A stretch of DNA of 64,000 nt, from assembly GCF_017916365.1 (NCBI RefSeq), contig NZ_JAFMSU010000001.1, forward strand, positions 1,641,028 to 1,705,027, written 5' to 3'. This document shows positions 47,193 through 57,552 of the stretch, in pieces. The position numbers were made by a program, and so were the translations under genes. This DNA comes from Rufibacter roseolus (GTDB lineage Bacteria > Bacteroidota > Bacteroidia > Cytophagales > Hymenobacteraceae). Numbering within the stretch: the stretch's first letter is position 1; each line of letters starts with the position of its first letter. The notes under the pieces are model-generated. The model was given only the letters and a program-made list of their open reading frames with translations, made no database searches and had not been told where the DNA came from.

Positions 47193-49277
47193 ATGAACCA
47201 AGTTTATCAAAGAATCAAACAATTTAACCCCATGCGGTATCCTGCCAGTGTTCTTCTGCTGATTGTCTCGTTGTTTTGCGCTTCCAATTCATGGGCGCAA
47301 ACGGGGACGGTTGCTGGCAAGGCGGGAGCGGGCCGGAAGACCTTCCAGATCATTAACCCTGACTTCAAAACCAGTCCGCATACAGGCATGACCCGCAAGC
47401 ATTGGAAAGACGCGGCGCAGTACCTGCTGGAGGGGGCCGTCCAATACGTGAAGACCGTGGAGGACCCCATGGTGTTTCCCAAGCAGCCCGGCAAAAGCTA
47501 TCCGCGCGATGGGGTGCACACGCCCACCGAAATGCTGGAAGGCCTCTGCCGTACCTTGTTTGTGGCGGTGCCCCTGTTAAAGGAAAACCCCAACCTGCAA
47601 ATCAACGGCATAAAAGTAGCCGACTATTACCGGCGCCAACTGGTGAAACTGACTGAGCCCACCAGTCCTACCTATGTGAAACCACGGGCAGCTGATGGCG
47701 GACCGAGCCAGATTCTGGTGGAGTTCGGCGGATTGGCAGTGTCATTGTTCTATGCTCCGGAAGTTCTCTGGAAGCCGTTGACCGCTCCCCAGAAAGAGGC
47801 TTTGGCTAAGACCATGCTCAGCTACGGCGATGGTCCTACCGTGGGTTCCAACTGGCGGTTCTTCAACATCTTCGTGCTGAGTTTCTTCAAGGAGCAGGGC
47901 TACGGGGTAAACGAGAAGCTGATGCTCGAATACCTGGATCAATCGCTGGAGCAGTACCGCGGCCAGGGCTGGTACCATGACAGCCCTGCCTACGACTACT
48001 ACAGCATGTGGGCCTTCCAGATGTATGGACCGCTTTGGTCAGAGTTCTTCGGGAAGAAGCACTACCCGGAATACGCCGCCCGTTTCGTGGCCAATTTCAA
48101 GGAACTGGATGAAAACTACCCCTACCTGTTCAGCCGCGACGGCAAGATGATCATGTGGGGCCGCAGCATCGCCTACCGCTTTGCCGCCGTGGTGCCATTC
48201 CCGCTCATGGGCTTGGTGCAGGAACCCGGCGCCAACTACGGCTGGATGCGCCGGATCGCCTCGGGCACCCTACTCCAGTTCCTGCAGAACCCCGATTTCA
48301 TGGCCGCCGACCACATTCCCACCTTAGGTTTCTACGGGGCTTATGAACCGGCCGTGCAGATCTACAGCGCCCGCGCCAGTGCCTTCTGGATGGGCAAAGC
48401 GTTTTTGGGTCTGCTCGTGCCGGAGGGCAATCCGTTCTGGACCGCCGTGGAAAACGAGGGTGCTTGGGACAAAGACCTGAGCAAAGGAAAGGTCTACAAC
48501 AAATTTCAGGAGGGCTCCAAAATCCTCATCACCGATTACCCCAACCTCGGGGCTTCTGAGGTGCGGGCCTGGTGCCATGAGACGGTCGCCAAGGACTGGC
48601 AATTGTTCCGGTCCACCGAGAACTACAACCGCCTTTCCTACCACAGCGCTTTTCCCTGGCAAGCCGATGGCCCCAACGGCGAGGTAGCCATGAACTACGT
48701 GGTCAAAAACAAGAAGAACCAGTGGGAGGCTTTCCGGCTCTACACCTTCAAAAAGTTTGAGAAGGGCATCTATTACCGCGATGTGGTGCTGGAGACCGAC
48801 GAGAATGTCCGCTTCAGCTTAGCAGATATTCCCTTGCCCAACGGCATCCTGCGGGTAGACAGAAACTTGGGCAAAGAAGCCGTGCAGGTGCGGCTGGGCC
48901 ACTACACTCTGCCCCAGAAAAACGGACCCATCAAAAAAGAAACCCGCCAGGTGAAAGGCCATCAGGTGCAGATCATTGACAACGGCGAGTACCAACTGGC
49001 CATGGTCTCGCTCAAAGGTTGGGACGGTCTGGAAATCCTGAACACCACCGGTCTGCACCCCGAAAGCCAGGAAAGCACCCTCCTCATCGCCAGGGATAGC
49101 TTCCAGCCCGGGCAAAAGGAAGATCTATATGTGATCCTCATGCTCTGGAAGAAGTCCGGGGAGAAATGGACCGAGGACGAGCTGATGCCCGTGCAGAAAA
49201 TTGAGCAATCTTCAAAAAACCAGAGTATCACGGTCTCCTTCAGGAAAGGCGAGAAGAAAACTGTGCGATTCAATTAG
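47193..49277 (+). CDS. DUF2264 domain protein, long form
   Basis: 694 aa from ATG 47193; ATG 47232 is a good alternative that gives a shorter signal peptide (RYPASVLLLIVSLFCASNSWAQ). The frame extends further upstream into the GH105 gene, but that part lacks coding character. The DUF2264 helical barrel (~60-430: TPTEMLEGLCRTLFVAVPLL, VGSNWRFFNIFVLSFF, WYHDSPAYDYYSMWAFQMY, MWGRSIAYRFAAVVPFPLMG) is followed by a beta-rich C-terminal domain (~460-690), as in polysaccharide lyases and hydrolases of the heparinase-like type. I know of no proven activity. It lies between GH105 and galK. Confidence 0.88.
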   Translation: MNQVYQRIKQFNPMRYPASVLLLIVSLFCASNSWAQTGTVAGKAGAGRKTFQIINPDFKTSPHTGMTRKHWKDAAQYLLEGAVQYVKTVEDPMVFPKQPGKSYPRDGVHTPTEMLEGLCRTLFVAVPLLKENPNLQINGIKVADYYRRQLVKLTEPTSPTYVKPRAADGGPSQILVEFGGLAVSLFYAPEVLWKPLTAPQKEALAKTMLSYGDGPTVGSNWRFFNIFVLSFFKEQGYGVNEKLMLEYLDQSLEQYRGQGWYHDSPAYDYYSMWAFQMYGPLWSEFFGKKHYPEYAARFVANFKELDENYPYLFSRDGKMIMWGRSIAYRFAAVVPFPLMGLVQEPGANYGWMRRIASGTLLQFLQNPDFMAADHIPTLGFYGAYEPAVQIYSARASAFWMGKAFLGLLVPEGNPFWTAVENEGAWDKDLSKGKVYNKFQEGSKILITDYPNLGASEVRAWCHETVAKDWQLFRSTENYNRLSYHSAFPWQADGPNGEVAMNYVVKNKKNQWEAFRLYTFKKFEKGIYYRDVVLETDENVRFSLADIPLPNGILRVDRNLGKEAVQVRLGHYTLPQKNGPIKKETRQVKGHQVQIIDNGEYQLAMVSLKGWDGLEILNTTGLHPESQESTLLIARDSFQPGQKEDLYVILMLWKKSGEKWTEDELMPVQKIEQSSKNQSITVSFRKGEKKTVRFN

Positions 49278-49354
49278 ATCATCACAGAACAAGATAACAA
49301 AAGCTTCCAACCCTCGGGCGAAGCACCTCATCATAAGTTTACAGAAGTACAACC

Positions 49355-50547
<1,193 letters not shown>

Positions 50548-50548
<1 letters not shown>

Positions 50549-50584
50549 TTTCAGGCCCACTTTTAGAAAAACAGGCTTGAAACC
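50548..50584. repeat. Dispersed palindrome, copy 8
   Basis: GTTTCAGGCCCACTTTTAGA then AAAACAGGCTTGAAACC. It begins at the last base of the galK stop and fills the gap to galT. Confidence 0.65.
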
Positions 50585-50615
50585 TAGCATCACATCAATC
50601 ACCCAAACAGAACCT

Positions 50616-51641
50616 ATGAATTCATTCGATATCACCGAGCACTCGCACCGCCGCTTCAACCCGCTTTTGGGGGAGTGGGTGCTGGTCTCGCCGCACCGCT
50701 CCAAGCGCCCCTGGCAGGGCCAGCAGGAGTCTACCGAAAAGGACACCCGCCCGGAGTATGACCCCACCTGCTACCTGTGCCCGGGCAACGTGCGCGCCAA
50801 CGGCGAGGCCAACCCCCAGTACCCCTCCACCTTCGTCTTCACCAACGACTTCGCCGCCCTGCAGTCCGACAGCCCCTCCGGTTCCTTTACCAAAGGAGGC
50901 CTGCTGCAGGCGGAGAGCGAGCGCGGCATCTGCAAGGTCATCTGCTTCTCGCCCCGCCACGACCTGACCCTCTCGGACATGGAGACCACCGAGATCAAAA
51001 AAGTCGTGGACCTGTGGCAGGCGCAGTACCTGGAGCTGGGCGCCATGCCCGAGATCTCCTACGTGCAGATCTTCGAGAACAAGGGCTCGGTGATGGGCAG
51101 CAGCAACCCCCACCCGCACGGGCAGATCTGGGCGCAGAGCTCGATGCCCGGCGACCCGGCCAGGGAAACCGTGCAGCAGGAGAACTACTTCCAAGAGAAC
51201 GGCCGTAGCCTCCTCTCTGATTACCTGGCCCTGGAGCTGGAGGAGAACACCCGCATCGTGGCGGAGAATGAGTTCTTCGTGGCGCTGGTGCCCTTCTGGG
51301 CGGTGTGGCCCTTCGAGACCATCGTCATCCCCCGCCGCCACTTTGCGCACTTAGGCGAGATCAATGAAGACGAAAAGCTTGCTTACGCCGATATCATGAA
51401 GCGCCTCTCCAGCGTATACGACCGGCTGTTCCAGACCTCCTTCCCATACTCGGCCGGCCTCCACCAGGCGCCCACCGACGGCAGGGACTACCCCGGCTGG
51501 CACCTGCACATGCACTTCTACCCGCCGCTGCTCAGATCGGCCTCCGTGAAAAAGTTCATGGTGGGCTACGAGCTCATGGCCGAGCCCCAGCGCGACATTA
51601 CCCCCGAGAGCGCCGCCGAAAGACTCAGGGCCCTGCTGTAG
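50616..51641 (+). CDS. galT: UDP-glucose--hexose-1-phosphate uridylyltransferase
   Basis: 341 aa from ATG 50616; a longer TTG-started frame from 50577 would begin inside the palindrome and is unlikely. The enzyme swaps UMP between UDP-glucose and galactose-1-phosphate. Family features are [17 protein letters not shown] near the start, [13 protein letters not shown] (zinc-site Cys pair), and the active-site HPHGQIWAQ with nucleophile His168. [18 protein letters not shown] lies near the C terminus. With galK it feeds galactose into UDP-sugar/glycolysis. No galE or galM is in the window. Confidence 0.97.
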   Translation: MNSFDITEHSHRRFNPLLGEWVLVSPHRSKRPWQGQQESTEKDTRPEYDPTCYLCPGNVRANGEANPQYPSTFVFTNDFAALQSDSPSGSFTKGGLLQAESERGICKVICFSPRHDLTLSDMETTEIKKVVDLWQAQYLELGAMPEISYVQIFENKGSVMGSSNPHPHGQIWAQSSMPGDPARETVQQENYFQENGRSLLSDYLALELEENTRIVAENEFFVALVPFWAVWPFETIVIPRRHFAHLGEINEDEKLAYADIMKRLSSVYDRLFQTSFPYSAGLHQAPTDGRDYPGWHLHMHFYPPLLRSASVKKFMVGYELMAEPQRDITPESAAERLRALL

Positions 51642-51678
51642 GCTGTCGTCGGGATTAGATAAAAATAAAAAGACCAGG

Positions 51679-52500
51679 ATGATGCACAGCAAGAAGTTAC
51701 AAGTGAAGGGCAAGTCTATTTTAATGGCAGTCGTGTGGCTGGCCGTAGTGGCCTGTTCACCCGCTTCCCTGCAGAGAACAGGGATGCAGGGAGGCAGCTG
51801 GCAAACGCTCTTCAACGGCAAGGACCTGAAAGACTGGATCGTGAAGATTCACCACCATGAAGTGGGAGACAATTACGCCCAGACTTTCCGGGTGAAGGAC
51901 GGTGTGTTGCAGGTGAACTATGATGATTACGGAACCTTTAATGAACGTTATGGGCACCTGTTTTACAAAACCCCGTTCTCTTCTTTTCACTTGAAATGGG
52001 AGTACCGTTTCACCGACCAGTGGTTGAAGGATGCCCCTTCCTACACCTATCGGAATAGCGGTATCATGTTCCATTCCCAGAGCCCAGAATCCATCTTAAA
52101 GGAGCAGGATTGGCCTATCTCAGTGGAGTTCCAGCTGCTGGCGGACGCGGGAGACGGCAAACCCCGCCCCACCGGAAACATGTGCTCCCCGGGTACTGAT
52201 GTGGTGTACGAAGGCAAAATTGATGATCGGCACTGCATCAACTCTTCCTCGGCTACCTATGCGTGGGATAAGTGGGTGAAAGCCGAACTGATTGTACTGG
52301 GAGATTCCCTGGTGACGCACCTCATCAACGGTGACACGGTACTGCAGTATTCCCGTCCGCAGATCGGGGGAGGGGTGGCCAACAACTATGACCCCAAAGT
52401 AAAGCAGAATGGCAAGCCTTTAACACAAGGCTACATAGGCCTCCAGAGCGAAGGCCAGGGAATTGAATTCAAGGAAATCAAGATCAGGCGATTAGACTAG
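51679..52500 (+). CDS. DUF1080 (3-keto-disaccharide hydrolase family) lipoprotein
   Basis: 273 aa with a lipoprotein signal (SILMAVVWLAVVACSPAS). The single DUF1080 lectin-like beta-sandwich shows WQTLFNGKDLKDWIVKIHHH near ~40, YRFTDQWLKDAPSYTYRNSG, GIMFHSQSPESIL and a C-terminal GYIGLQSEGQGIEFKEIKIRRL. Family members bind or cleave sugars, some as 3-keto-glycoside hydrolases. Which applies here is unknown. It lies 37 bases after galT and thus probably in the same transcript. Confidence 0.85.
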   Translation: MMHSKKLQVKGKSILMAVVWLAVVACSPASLQRTGMQGGSWQTLFNGKDLKDWIVKIHHHEVGDNYAQTFRVKDGVLQVNYDDYGTFNERYGHLFYKTPFSSFHLKWEYRFTDQWLKDAPSYTYRNSGIMFHSQSPESILKEQDWPISVEFQLLADAGDGKPRPTGNMCSPGTDVVYEGKIDDRHCINSSSATYAWDKWVKAELIVLGDSLVTHLINGDTVLQYSRPQIGGGVANNYDPKVKQNGKPLTQGYIGLQSEGQGIEFKEIKIRRLD

Positions 52501-52532
52501 GAAAGAACGCTGCAGGATGGGAGGTTCATGCC

Positions 52533-52569
52533 TTTTTTAGGGGTGTTTTTCCAAAAGATACTTAAACCT
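52533..52569. repeat. Dispersed palindrome, copy 9
   Basis: TTTTTTAGGGGTGTTTTTCC then AAAAGATACTTAAACCT, 32 bases after the DUF1080 stop. A more diverged copy. Confidence 0.5.
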
Positions 52570-52735
52570 GAATAGCAGATTATTTTATGCGCCATAAAGA
52601 TTGAACCGATGTAACAGCCACCAATAAGTATCCCCCAGAAATAACCAGATACGGCAGGTACTTTTCCCTCGGGTAAAAGAGAAGGAAGATGCCGGCATCA
52701 AAAGCTTACCCTTTACCATTAACTTACCAGTAATA

Positions 52736-55090
52736 ATGAATCAAACCAGGTCCAAACTTTACTTTCTGCTTCTCTTGCTTCTGCTCAGCCTCACCGGACA
52801 GGCCCAGCAGCTGAGCGGGAAGCCAGGCACCTTCACCGTCGGGAACAAGGAGTTCCTGCTCAACGGCAAGCCCTTCGTGATCAGGGCGGCCGAGCTGCAC
52901 TACCCCCGCATTCCGCGCGAGTACTGGGAGCACCGCATCCAACTCAGCAAGGCCATGGGCATGAACACCATCTGTATCTACCTGTTCTGGAACCTGCACG
53001 AGCAGCAGCCGGGCCAGTACGATTTCAAAGGCCAGAACGATGTGGCCGAGTTCGTGAAGCTGGCTCAGAAAAACGGCATGTACTGCATCGTGCGGCCTGG
53101 CCCGTACGTGTGCGCCGAGTGGGACATGGGCGGCCTGCCCTGGTGGCTCTTGAAGAAACAGGACGCGCAGGTGCGCACCCTGCAAGACCCGTACTTCATG
53201 GACCATACCAAGCGGTTCCTGAAGGAGGCCGCCAAGCAATTGGCCCCGCTCCAGATCCAGAACGGCGGCAACATCCTGATGGTGCAGGTGGAGAACGAGT
53301 ACGCCACCTTCGGGGAGGAGCAGGCCTATATGGAGGCTACCCGCGATGCGGTGCGCGAGGCCGGATTTGACAAGGTGCAGCTTTTCCGCTGCGACTGGCC
53401 CTCCAACTTCAACAAATACAAACTGGACGGCGTGGCCACCACCCTCAACTTCGGGGCGGGCACCAACGTGGAAGAGGCCTTCAAGAACTTCAAGGAACTG
53501 AACCCCACCGCACCCCTGATGTGCAGCGAGTACTGGTCCGGTTGGTTTGACCACTGGGGCCGTCCGCACGAGACCCGTTCGGTGAGCAGCTTCATCGGCA
53601 GCCTCAAGGACATGATGGACCGCCGGATTTCCTTCAGCCTCTACATGGCCCACGGCGGAACCACCTTCGGGCAGTGGGGCGGGGCCAATGCGCCACCCTA
53701 CTCGGCCATGGCCACTTCCTATGACTACAACGCACCGGTAGGCGAGCAGGGCAACACCACCGAGAAGTTCTTCGCGGTGCGCGACCTGCTCAAGAACTAC
53801 CTGCAGGAGGGCGAGACCCTGGGCGAGATCCCGGCCGCCAAATCAATCATCGAGATCCCCGCTTTCAACCTGACCAAGAGCGCAGCCCTGTTCGCCAACC
53901 TGCCGGCTGCCAAGAAGACCGAGAAGATCCAGCCCATGGAGAACTTTGGCCAAGGCTGGGGACGCATCCTGTACCGCACCACCTTGCCTGCCTCGGCCTC
54001 GGGGCAGAAACTGGTGATCACCGAGGTGCATGACTGGGCCAACGTGTTCGTGAACGGCAAGTCCGTGGGCAAGCTGGACCGACGCCGGGGTGAGAACACG
54101 GTGACGCTGCCCGCCTTCCAGGGAGACGCGCAACTGGACATCCTGATAGAGGCCACTGGGCGGGTGAACTACGGGAAAGCTATCATCGACCGCAAGGGCA
54201 TCACCGAGAAAGTGGAGCTGAACGACGGCCGGAAGAACACCGAGCTCAAAAACTGGCTTGTCTACAACTTCCCCGTGGATTATAAATTTCAGAAGAAAGC
54301 GAAGTTCAGGAAGGGCACCGCAGAGGGTCCGGCCTGGTACCGGGGCACGTTTGAGCTGAATGAGACCGGCGACTCGTTCCTGGACGTGAGCAAATGGGGC
54401 AAAGGCATGGTTTGGGTGAACGGGCAGAATCTGGGCCGTTTCTGGAAAATCGGGCCGCAACAGACGCTGTTTGTACCGGGCGTATGGCTGAAGAAAGGCC
54501 GCAACGAGGTGGTGGTGCTGGACGTGGACCAACCCGAGGCGACCACCATCGCGGGCTTGAAAGAACCTATCCTGGACCAACTTCGGGCCGAGGAGTCTTT
54601 AACGCACCGCGCCAAAGGCCAGACGCTGAACCTGGAAGGGGAGAAGGCAGTGGCCACGGGCTCGTTCCCGTCCGGCAGCGCCTGGCAGCAGGTGACCTTC
54701 GACAAGACCGTGCAGGGGCGTTACCTCTGCTTCGAGGCCCTGAGCTCGCAGAAACCGGATGATCCCTATTCCTCCATCGCGGAGCTGGAGTTGGTGGACG
54801 AGAAAGGGAACCCTATCTCCCGCCTGAAATGGAAAGCTGTCTACGCCGACAGCGAAGAGGTAACCGGTGCCAACAACGCCGCCGACAAGGTCTATGACCA
54901 GCAGGAATCCACCTTCTGGCACACCCAGTACTCCGGCGACAAACCCAAGCACCCGCACCACCTGGTGATTGACCTGGGCGAGAACGTGACCGTGAAAGGC
55001 CTGCGCTACCTGCCCCGCTCAGACAAGAACACAGGTGGTATGGTGAAAGACTATCGCATTTACCTCAAGAACAGCCCATTTAAAATGTAA
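52736..55090 (+). CDS. GH35 beta-galactosidase with C-terminal discoidin-like domain
   Basis: 784 aa, signal peptide to ~24 (LLLLLLSLTGQAQQ). The GH35 TIM barrel (~30-345) starts FVIRAAELHYPRIPREYW and has predicted acid/base E188 (QVENEYATFG) and nucleophile E265 (MCSEYWSGWFDHWG). Beta-sandwich domains (~400-620) hold VFVNGKSVGKLDRR and WGKGMVWVNGQNLGRFW. A final F5/8-type (discoidin) domain (~645-784: DDPYSSIAELELVDEKGNP, HHLVIDLGENVTVKGLRYLP) probably binds carbohydrate. It releases terminal beta-galactose. The preceding gap of ~235 bases holds palindrome copy 9. Confidence 0.93.
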   Translation: MNQTRSKLYFLLLLLLLSLTGQAQQLSGKPGTFTVGNKEFLLNGKPFVIRAAELHYPRIPREYWEHRIQLSKAMGMNTICIYLFWNLHEQQPGQYDFKGQNDVAEFVKLAQKNGMYCIVRPGPYVCAEWDMGGLPWWLLKKQDAQVRTLQDPYFMDHTKRFLKEAAKQLAPLQIQNGGNILMVQVENEYATFGEEQAYMEATRDAVREAGFDKVQLFRCDWPSNFNKYKLDGVATTLNFGAGTNVEEAFKNFKELNPTAPLMCSEYWSGWFDHWGRPHETRSVSSFIGSLKDMMDRRISFSLYMAHGGTTFGQWGGANAPPYSAMATSYDYNAPVGEQGNTTEKFFAVRDLLKNYLQEGETLGEIPAAKSIIEIPAFNLTKSAALFANLPAAKKTEKIQPMENFGQGWGRILYRTTLPASASGQKLVITEVHDWANVFVNGKSVGKLDRRRGENTVTLPAFQGDAQLDILIEATGRVNYGKAIIDRKGITEKVELNDGRKNTELKNWLVYNFPVDYKFQKKAKFRKGTAEGPAWYRGTFELNETGDSFLDVSKWGKGMVWVNGQNLGRFWKIGPQQTLFVPGVWLKKGRNEVVVLDVDQPEATTIAGLKEPILDQLRAEESLTHRAKGQTLNLEGEKAVATGSFPSGSAWQQVTFDKTVQGRYLCFEALSSQKPDDPYSSIAELELVDEKGNPISRLKWKAVYADSEEVTGANNAADKVYDQQESTFWHTQYSGDKPKHPHHLVIDLGENVTVKGLRYLPRSDKNTGGMVKDYRIYLKNSPFKM

Positions 55091-55115
55091 GACACAAAGG
55101 AAGATGCCCCGAAGA

Positions 55116-55153
55116 GAAGGCCCGCTGGCTTTCACTTCGGGCCTTCCTGTTTT
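55116..55153 (+). terminator. Terminator after the GH35 gene
   Basis: A 9-bp stem GAAGGCCCG/CGGGCCTTC (55116-55124 with 55138-55146), a 13-base loop, then CTGTTTT. It lies about 25 bases after the stop. Confidence 0.65.
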
Positions 55154-55247
55154 AGAGAAGTTTCTTTAAAAATAAGGCATAAACCGCTTTGTCAGGGCTA
55201 GATGTCTCTTTCCCGGATAAAGCATTACTAAAGATTTCCACCACCAC

Positions 55248-57455
55248 ATGAACAAACAACTTTCCAGAAACCTGGCGAAAAACTGCGCGGCCTTTTGCCT
55301 GGCCATCGGTGTATTGGGCTCAGCCTGCTCTCCGCAGGTGGCAAAAAATTCCGGGTCTGGCCAAACGGGGGCAGAACAGAGTGCCCCGCAGGAGAAGTAC
55401 AGCGGGTATCTCTTCACGTACTTCACCGGCAATGACAAAAGCGAAGAGGCCATCAGGTTTGCGGTCAGTCCAGACGGCTATCATTACCGGGCGCTCAACG
55501 GCAATAAACCCATCATCTCTTCTGCCCAGATCAGCTCTACCGGCGGCGTGCGCGATCCGCATATCCTACGCGGCGCCGACGGCAAAACCTTTTACATGGT
55601 GGTGACTGATATGGTGTCGGCGAACGGCTGGAGCTCTAATCGGGCCATGGTGTTGCTCAAATCCACGGACCTCATTAACTGGACTTCCAGCGTGGTGAAC
55701 ATCCAGAAAAGATTCGCCGGGAACGATAAGCTGTTGCGCGTTTGGGCCCCGCAGACCATCTATGACCCCGAGGCCAAAAAGTACATGGTCTACTTCTCTA
55801 TGAAGCATGGCGACGACCCCGATAAGATCTACTACGCCTACGCCAATCAGGATTTTACCGATCTGGAGAGTGAGCCCAAGCAACTGTTTTTCAGCCCCAC
55901 CAACGGCGCGGCCATTGACGGCGACATCGTGCTGAAAGACGGCAAATACCACCTATTCTTCAAAACAGAAGGCGAGGGCTCGGGCATTAAGATCGCGGTG
56001 TCTGATAAACTGACCGGCGGTTACGTCTTGCAGGATAAGTATGTACAGCAGACCAAAGACCCCGTGGAAGGCGCGGGAGTGTTCAAACTCATCAATGAAC
56101 CCGGCTACATCCTGATGTACGATGTGTACACCAAAGGCCGCTACCAGTTCACCAAAACCACCGATCTGCAGAACTTCACCGTAGTGGACACTGAGGTGTC
56201 TATGAACTTCCATCCGCGCCACGGCACCGTCATTCCCATCACCTCCAGAGAATACGAGGCGTTGGTTTCTAAATGGATGACGGCAGAAGAAGTGCTGCTT
56301 ACTGCCAAGGCACCCGAACTGAAGCGGTTCAACGTGGCTCTGGATTCCGCCAAAAGAACCCTGCACCTGCCGGTAAAACCCGGAACGGACCTGGCTTCCT
56401 TCAAGCCGCAGTTCGACTCTTTTCCGGGCGTGACCATTTCCCCTTCTGCAGCCGATTTTTCAAAAGGGGCGGTAAACTACACGGTGGAGATCAATGGGCA
56501 ACAACCCCAGACTTTTGCCGCCACTGCCCGCGAAGACCATAACCCGGTGCTGGATGGTTACTTCGCCGATCCAGACATCATTTACGCGGAGAAGACCGGC
56601 AAATACTACATCTATCCTACCAGCGATGGGTTCAACGGCTGGTCAGGGACCTACTTCAAGACCTTTTCTTCCCCGGACCTGGTGAATTGGAAAGACGAAG
56701 GCGTGATCCTGGATTTGCCCATAGACGTGAGCTGGGGAAAAAGAAACGCCTGGGCTCCGGCCATCATCGAGAAGAAAGTAAATGGCCAGTATAAGTACTT
56801 CTATTATTTCACGGCGGCCCAGAAGGTAGGCGTAGCCGTATCGGATAGCCCCACCGGCCCCTTCGTAGATTCCGGGAAACCGCTGGTAGACCAGTTGCCA
56901 CCAGGCGTGAAAGGCGGCCAGCAGATTGACCCCGATGTGTTCACCGACCCGAAGACTGGCAAGAGCTACCTGTACTGGGGGAACGGCTACATGGCCGGCG
57001 CCGAGCTGAACGCCGATATGGTGTCTATCAAACCTGAGACTATCAAAGTCCTTACCCCGGATAACACCTTTAGGGAGGGAACCCACGTGCTCTTCCGCAA
57101 AGGCACTTACTACTTCCTGTGGTCTGAGGATGACACCCGCAGCGAGAACTACCGGGTACGCTATGGCACCTCCACCTCCCCGCTGGGCAAGATCAAGGTT
57201 CCGGCAAACAACCTGGTCATCGCCAAAGACCCGGCCTCCGGGATTTACGGTACCGGGCATAATTCCGTAATTCAGGTGCCCGGCAAAGACGAGTGGTACA
57301 TTGTCTACCATCGGTTCAACTACCCCAAGGGCATCACCATGGGCGATGCCGCCGGCTTCAACCGCGAGGTGGCCATTGACAAGATGGAGTTCAACGCAGA
57401 CGGGACCATCAAGCCGGTGAAGCCTACCCACGGAGGAGTCAAACCCCTGCGGTAA
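55248..57455 (+). CDS. Tandem GH43-type protein (two five-bladed propeller domains)
   Basis: 735-aa lipoprotein (LAIGVLGSACSPQ). The first propeller (~55-345) includes GGVRDPHILRGADGKTFYMV, VWAPQTIYDPEAKKYMVYF and AAIDGDIVLKDGKYHLFFKTEGEGSG (split). A ~70-residue beta linker (~350-430) resembles bacterial Ig/DUF5018-like modules. The second propeller (~440-730) is a clear GH43: LDGYFADPDIIYAEKTGKYY with the catalytic base Asp, WAPAIIEKKVNGQYKYFYYF, QQIDPDVFTDPKTGKSYLYW and REGTHVLFRKGTYYFLWSED. Expected activity is arabinofuranosidase, xylosidase or exo-galactanase. The first domain may be catalytic too or a binding relic. Confidence 0.85.
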   Translation: MNKQLSRNLAKNCAAFCLAIGVLGSACSPQVAKNSGSGQTGAEQSAPQEKYSGYLFTYFTGNDKSEEAIRFAVSPDGYHYRALNGNKPIISSAQISSTGGVRDPHILRGADGKTFYMVVTDMVSANGWSSNRAMVLLKSTDLINWTSSVVNIQKRFAGNDKLLRVWAPQTIYDPEAKKYMVYFSMKHGDDPDKIYYAYANQDFTDLESEPKQLFFSPTNGAAIDGDIVLKDGKYHLFFKTEGEGSGIKIAVSDKLTGGYVLQDKYVQQTKDPVEGAGVFKLINEPGYILMYDVYTKGRYQFTKTTDLQNFTVVDTEVSMNFHPRHGTVIPITSREYEALVSKWMTAEEVLLTAKAPELKRFNVALDSAKRTLHLPVKPGTDLASFKPQFDSFPGVTISPSAADFSKGAVNYTVEINGQQPQTFAATAREDHNPVLDGYFADPDIIYAEKTGKYYIYPTSDGFNGWSGTYFKTFSSPDLVNWKDEGVILDLPIDVSWGKRNAWAPAIIEKKVNGQYKYFYYFTAAQKVGVAVSDSPTGPFVDSGKPLVDQLPPGVKGGQQIDPDVFTDPKTGKSYLYWGNGYMAGAELNADMVSIKPETIKVLTPDNTFREGTHVLFRKGTYYFLWSEDDTRSENYRVRYGTSTSPLGKIKVPANNLVIAKDPASGIYGTGHNSVIQVPGKDEWYIVYHRFNYPKGITMGDAAGFNREVAIDKMEFNADGTIKPVKPTHGGVKPLR

Positions 57456-57469
57456 CCTTAAGCCTGATG

Positions 57470-57523
57470 CCGGAGGAATCTTGCCTAATTAGCAGTATCT
57501 TTTTGACTTGTAGATTCCTCTGG
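57470..57523 (+). terminator. Weak hairpin between the GH43 and GH51 genes
   Basis: A 12-bp stem with one wobble (57470-57481 with 57512-57523) and a long 30-base loop. It lacks a good T tract and may be processing or chance. Confidence 0.3.
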
Positions 57524-57552
57524 TTTTCCTCAATCATTACCTGTTGATTTAT

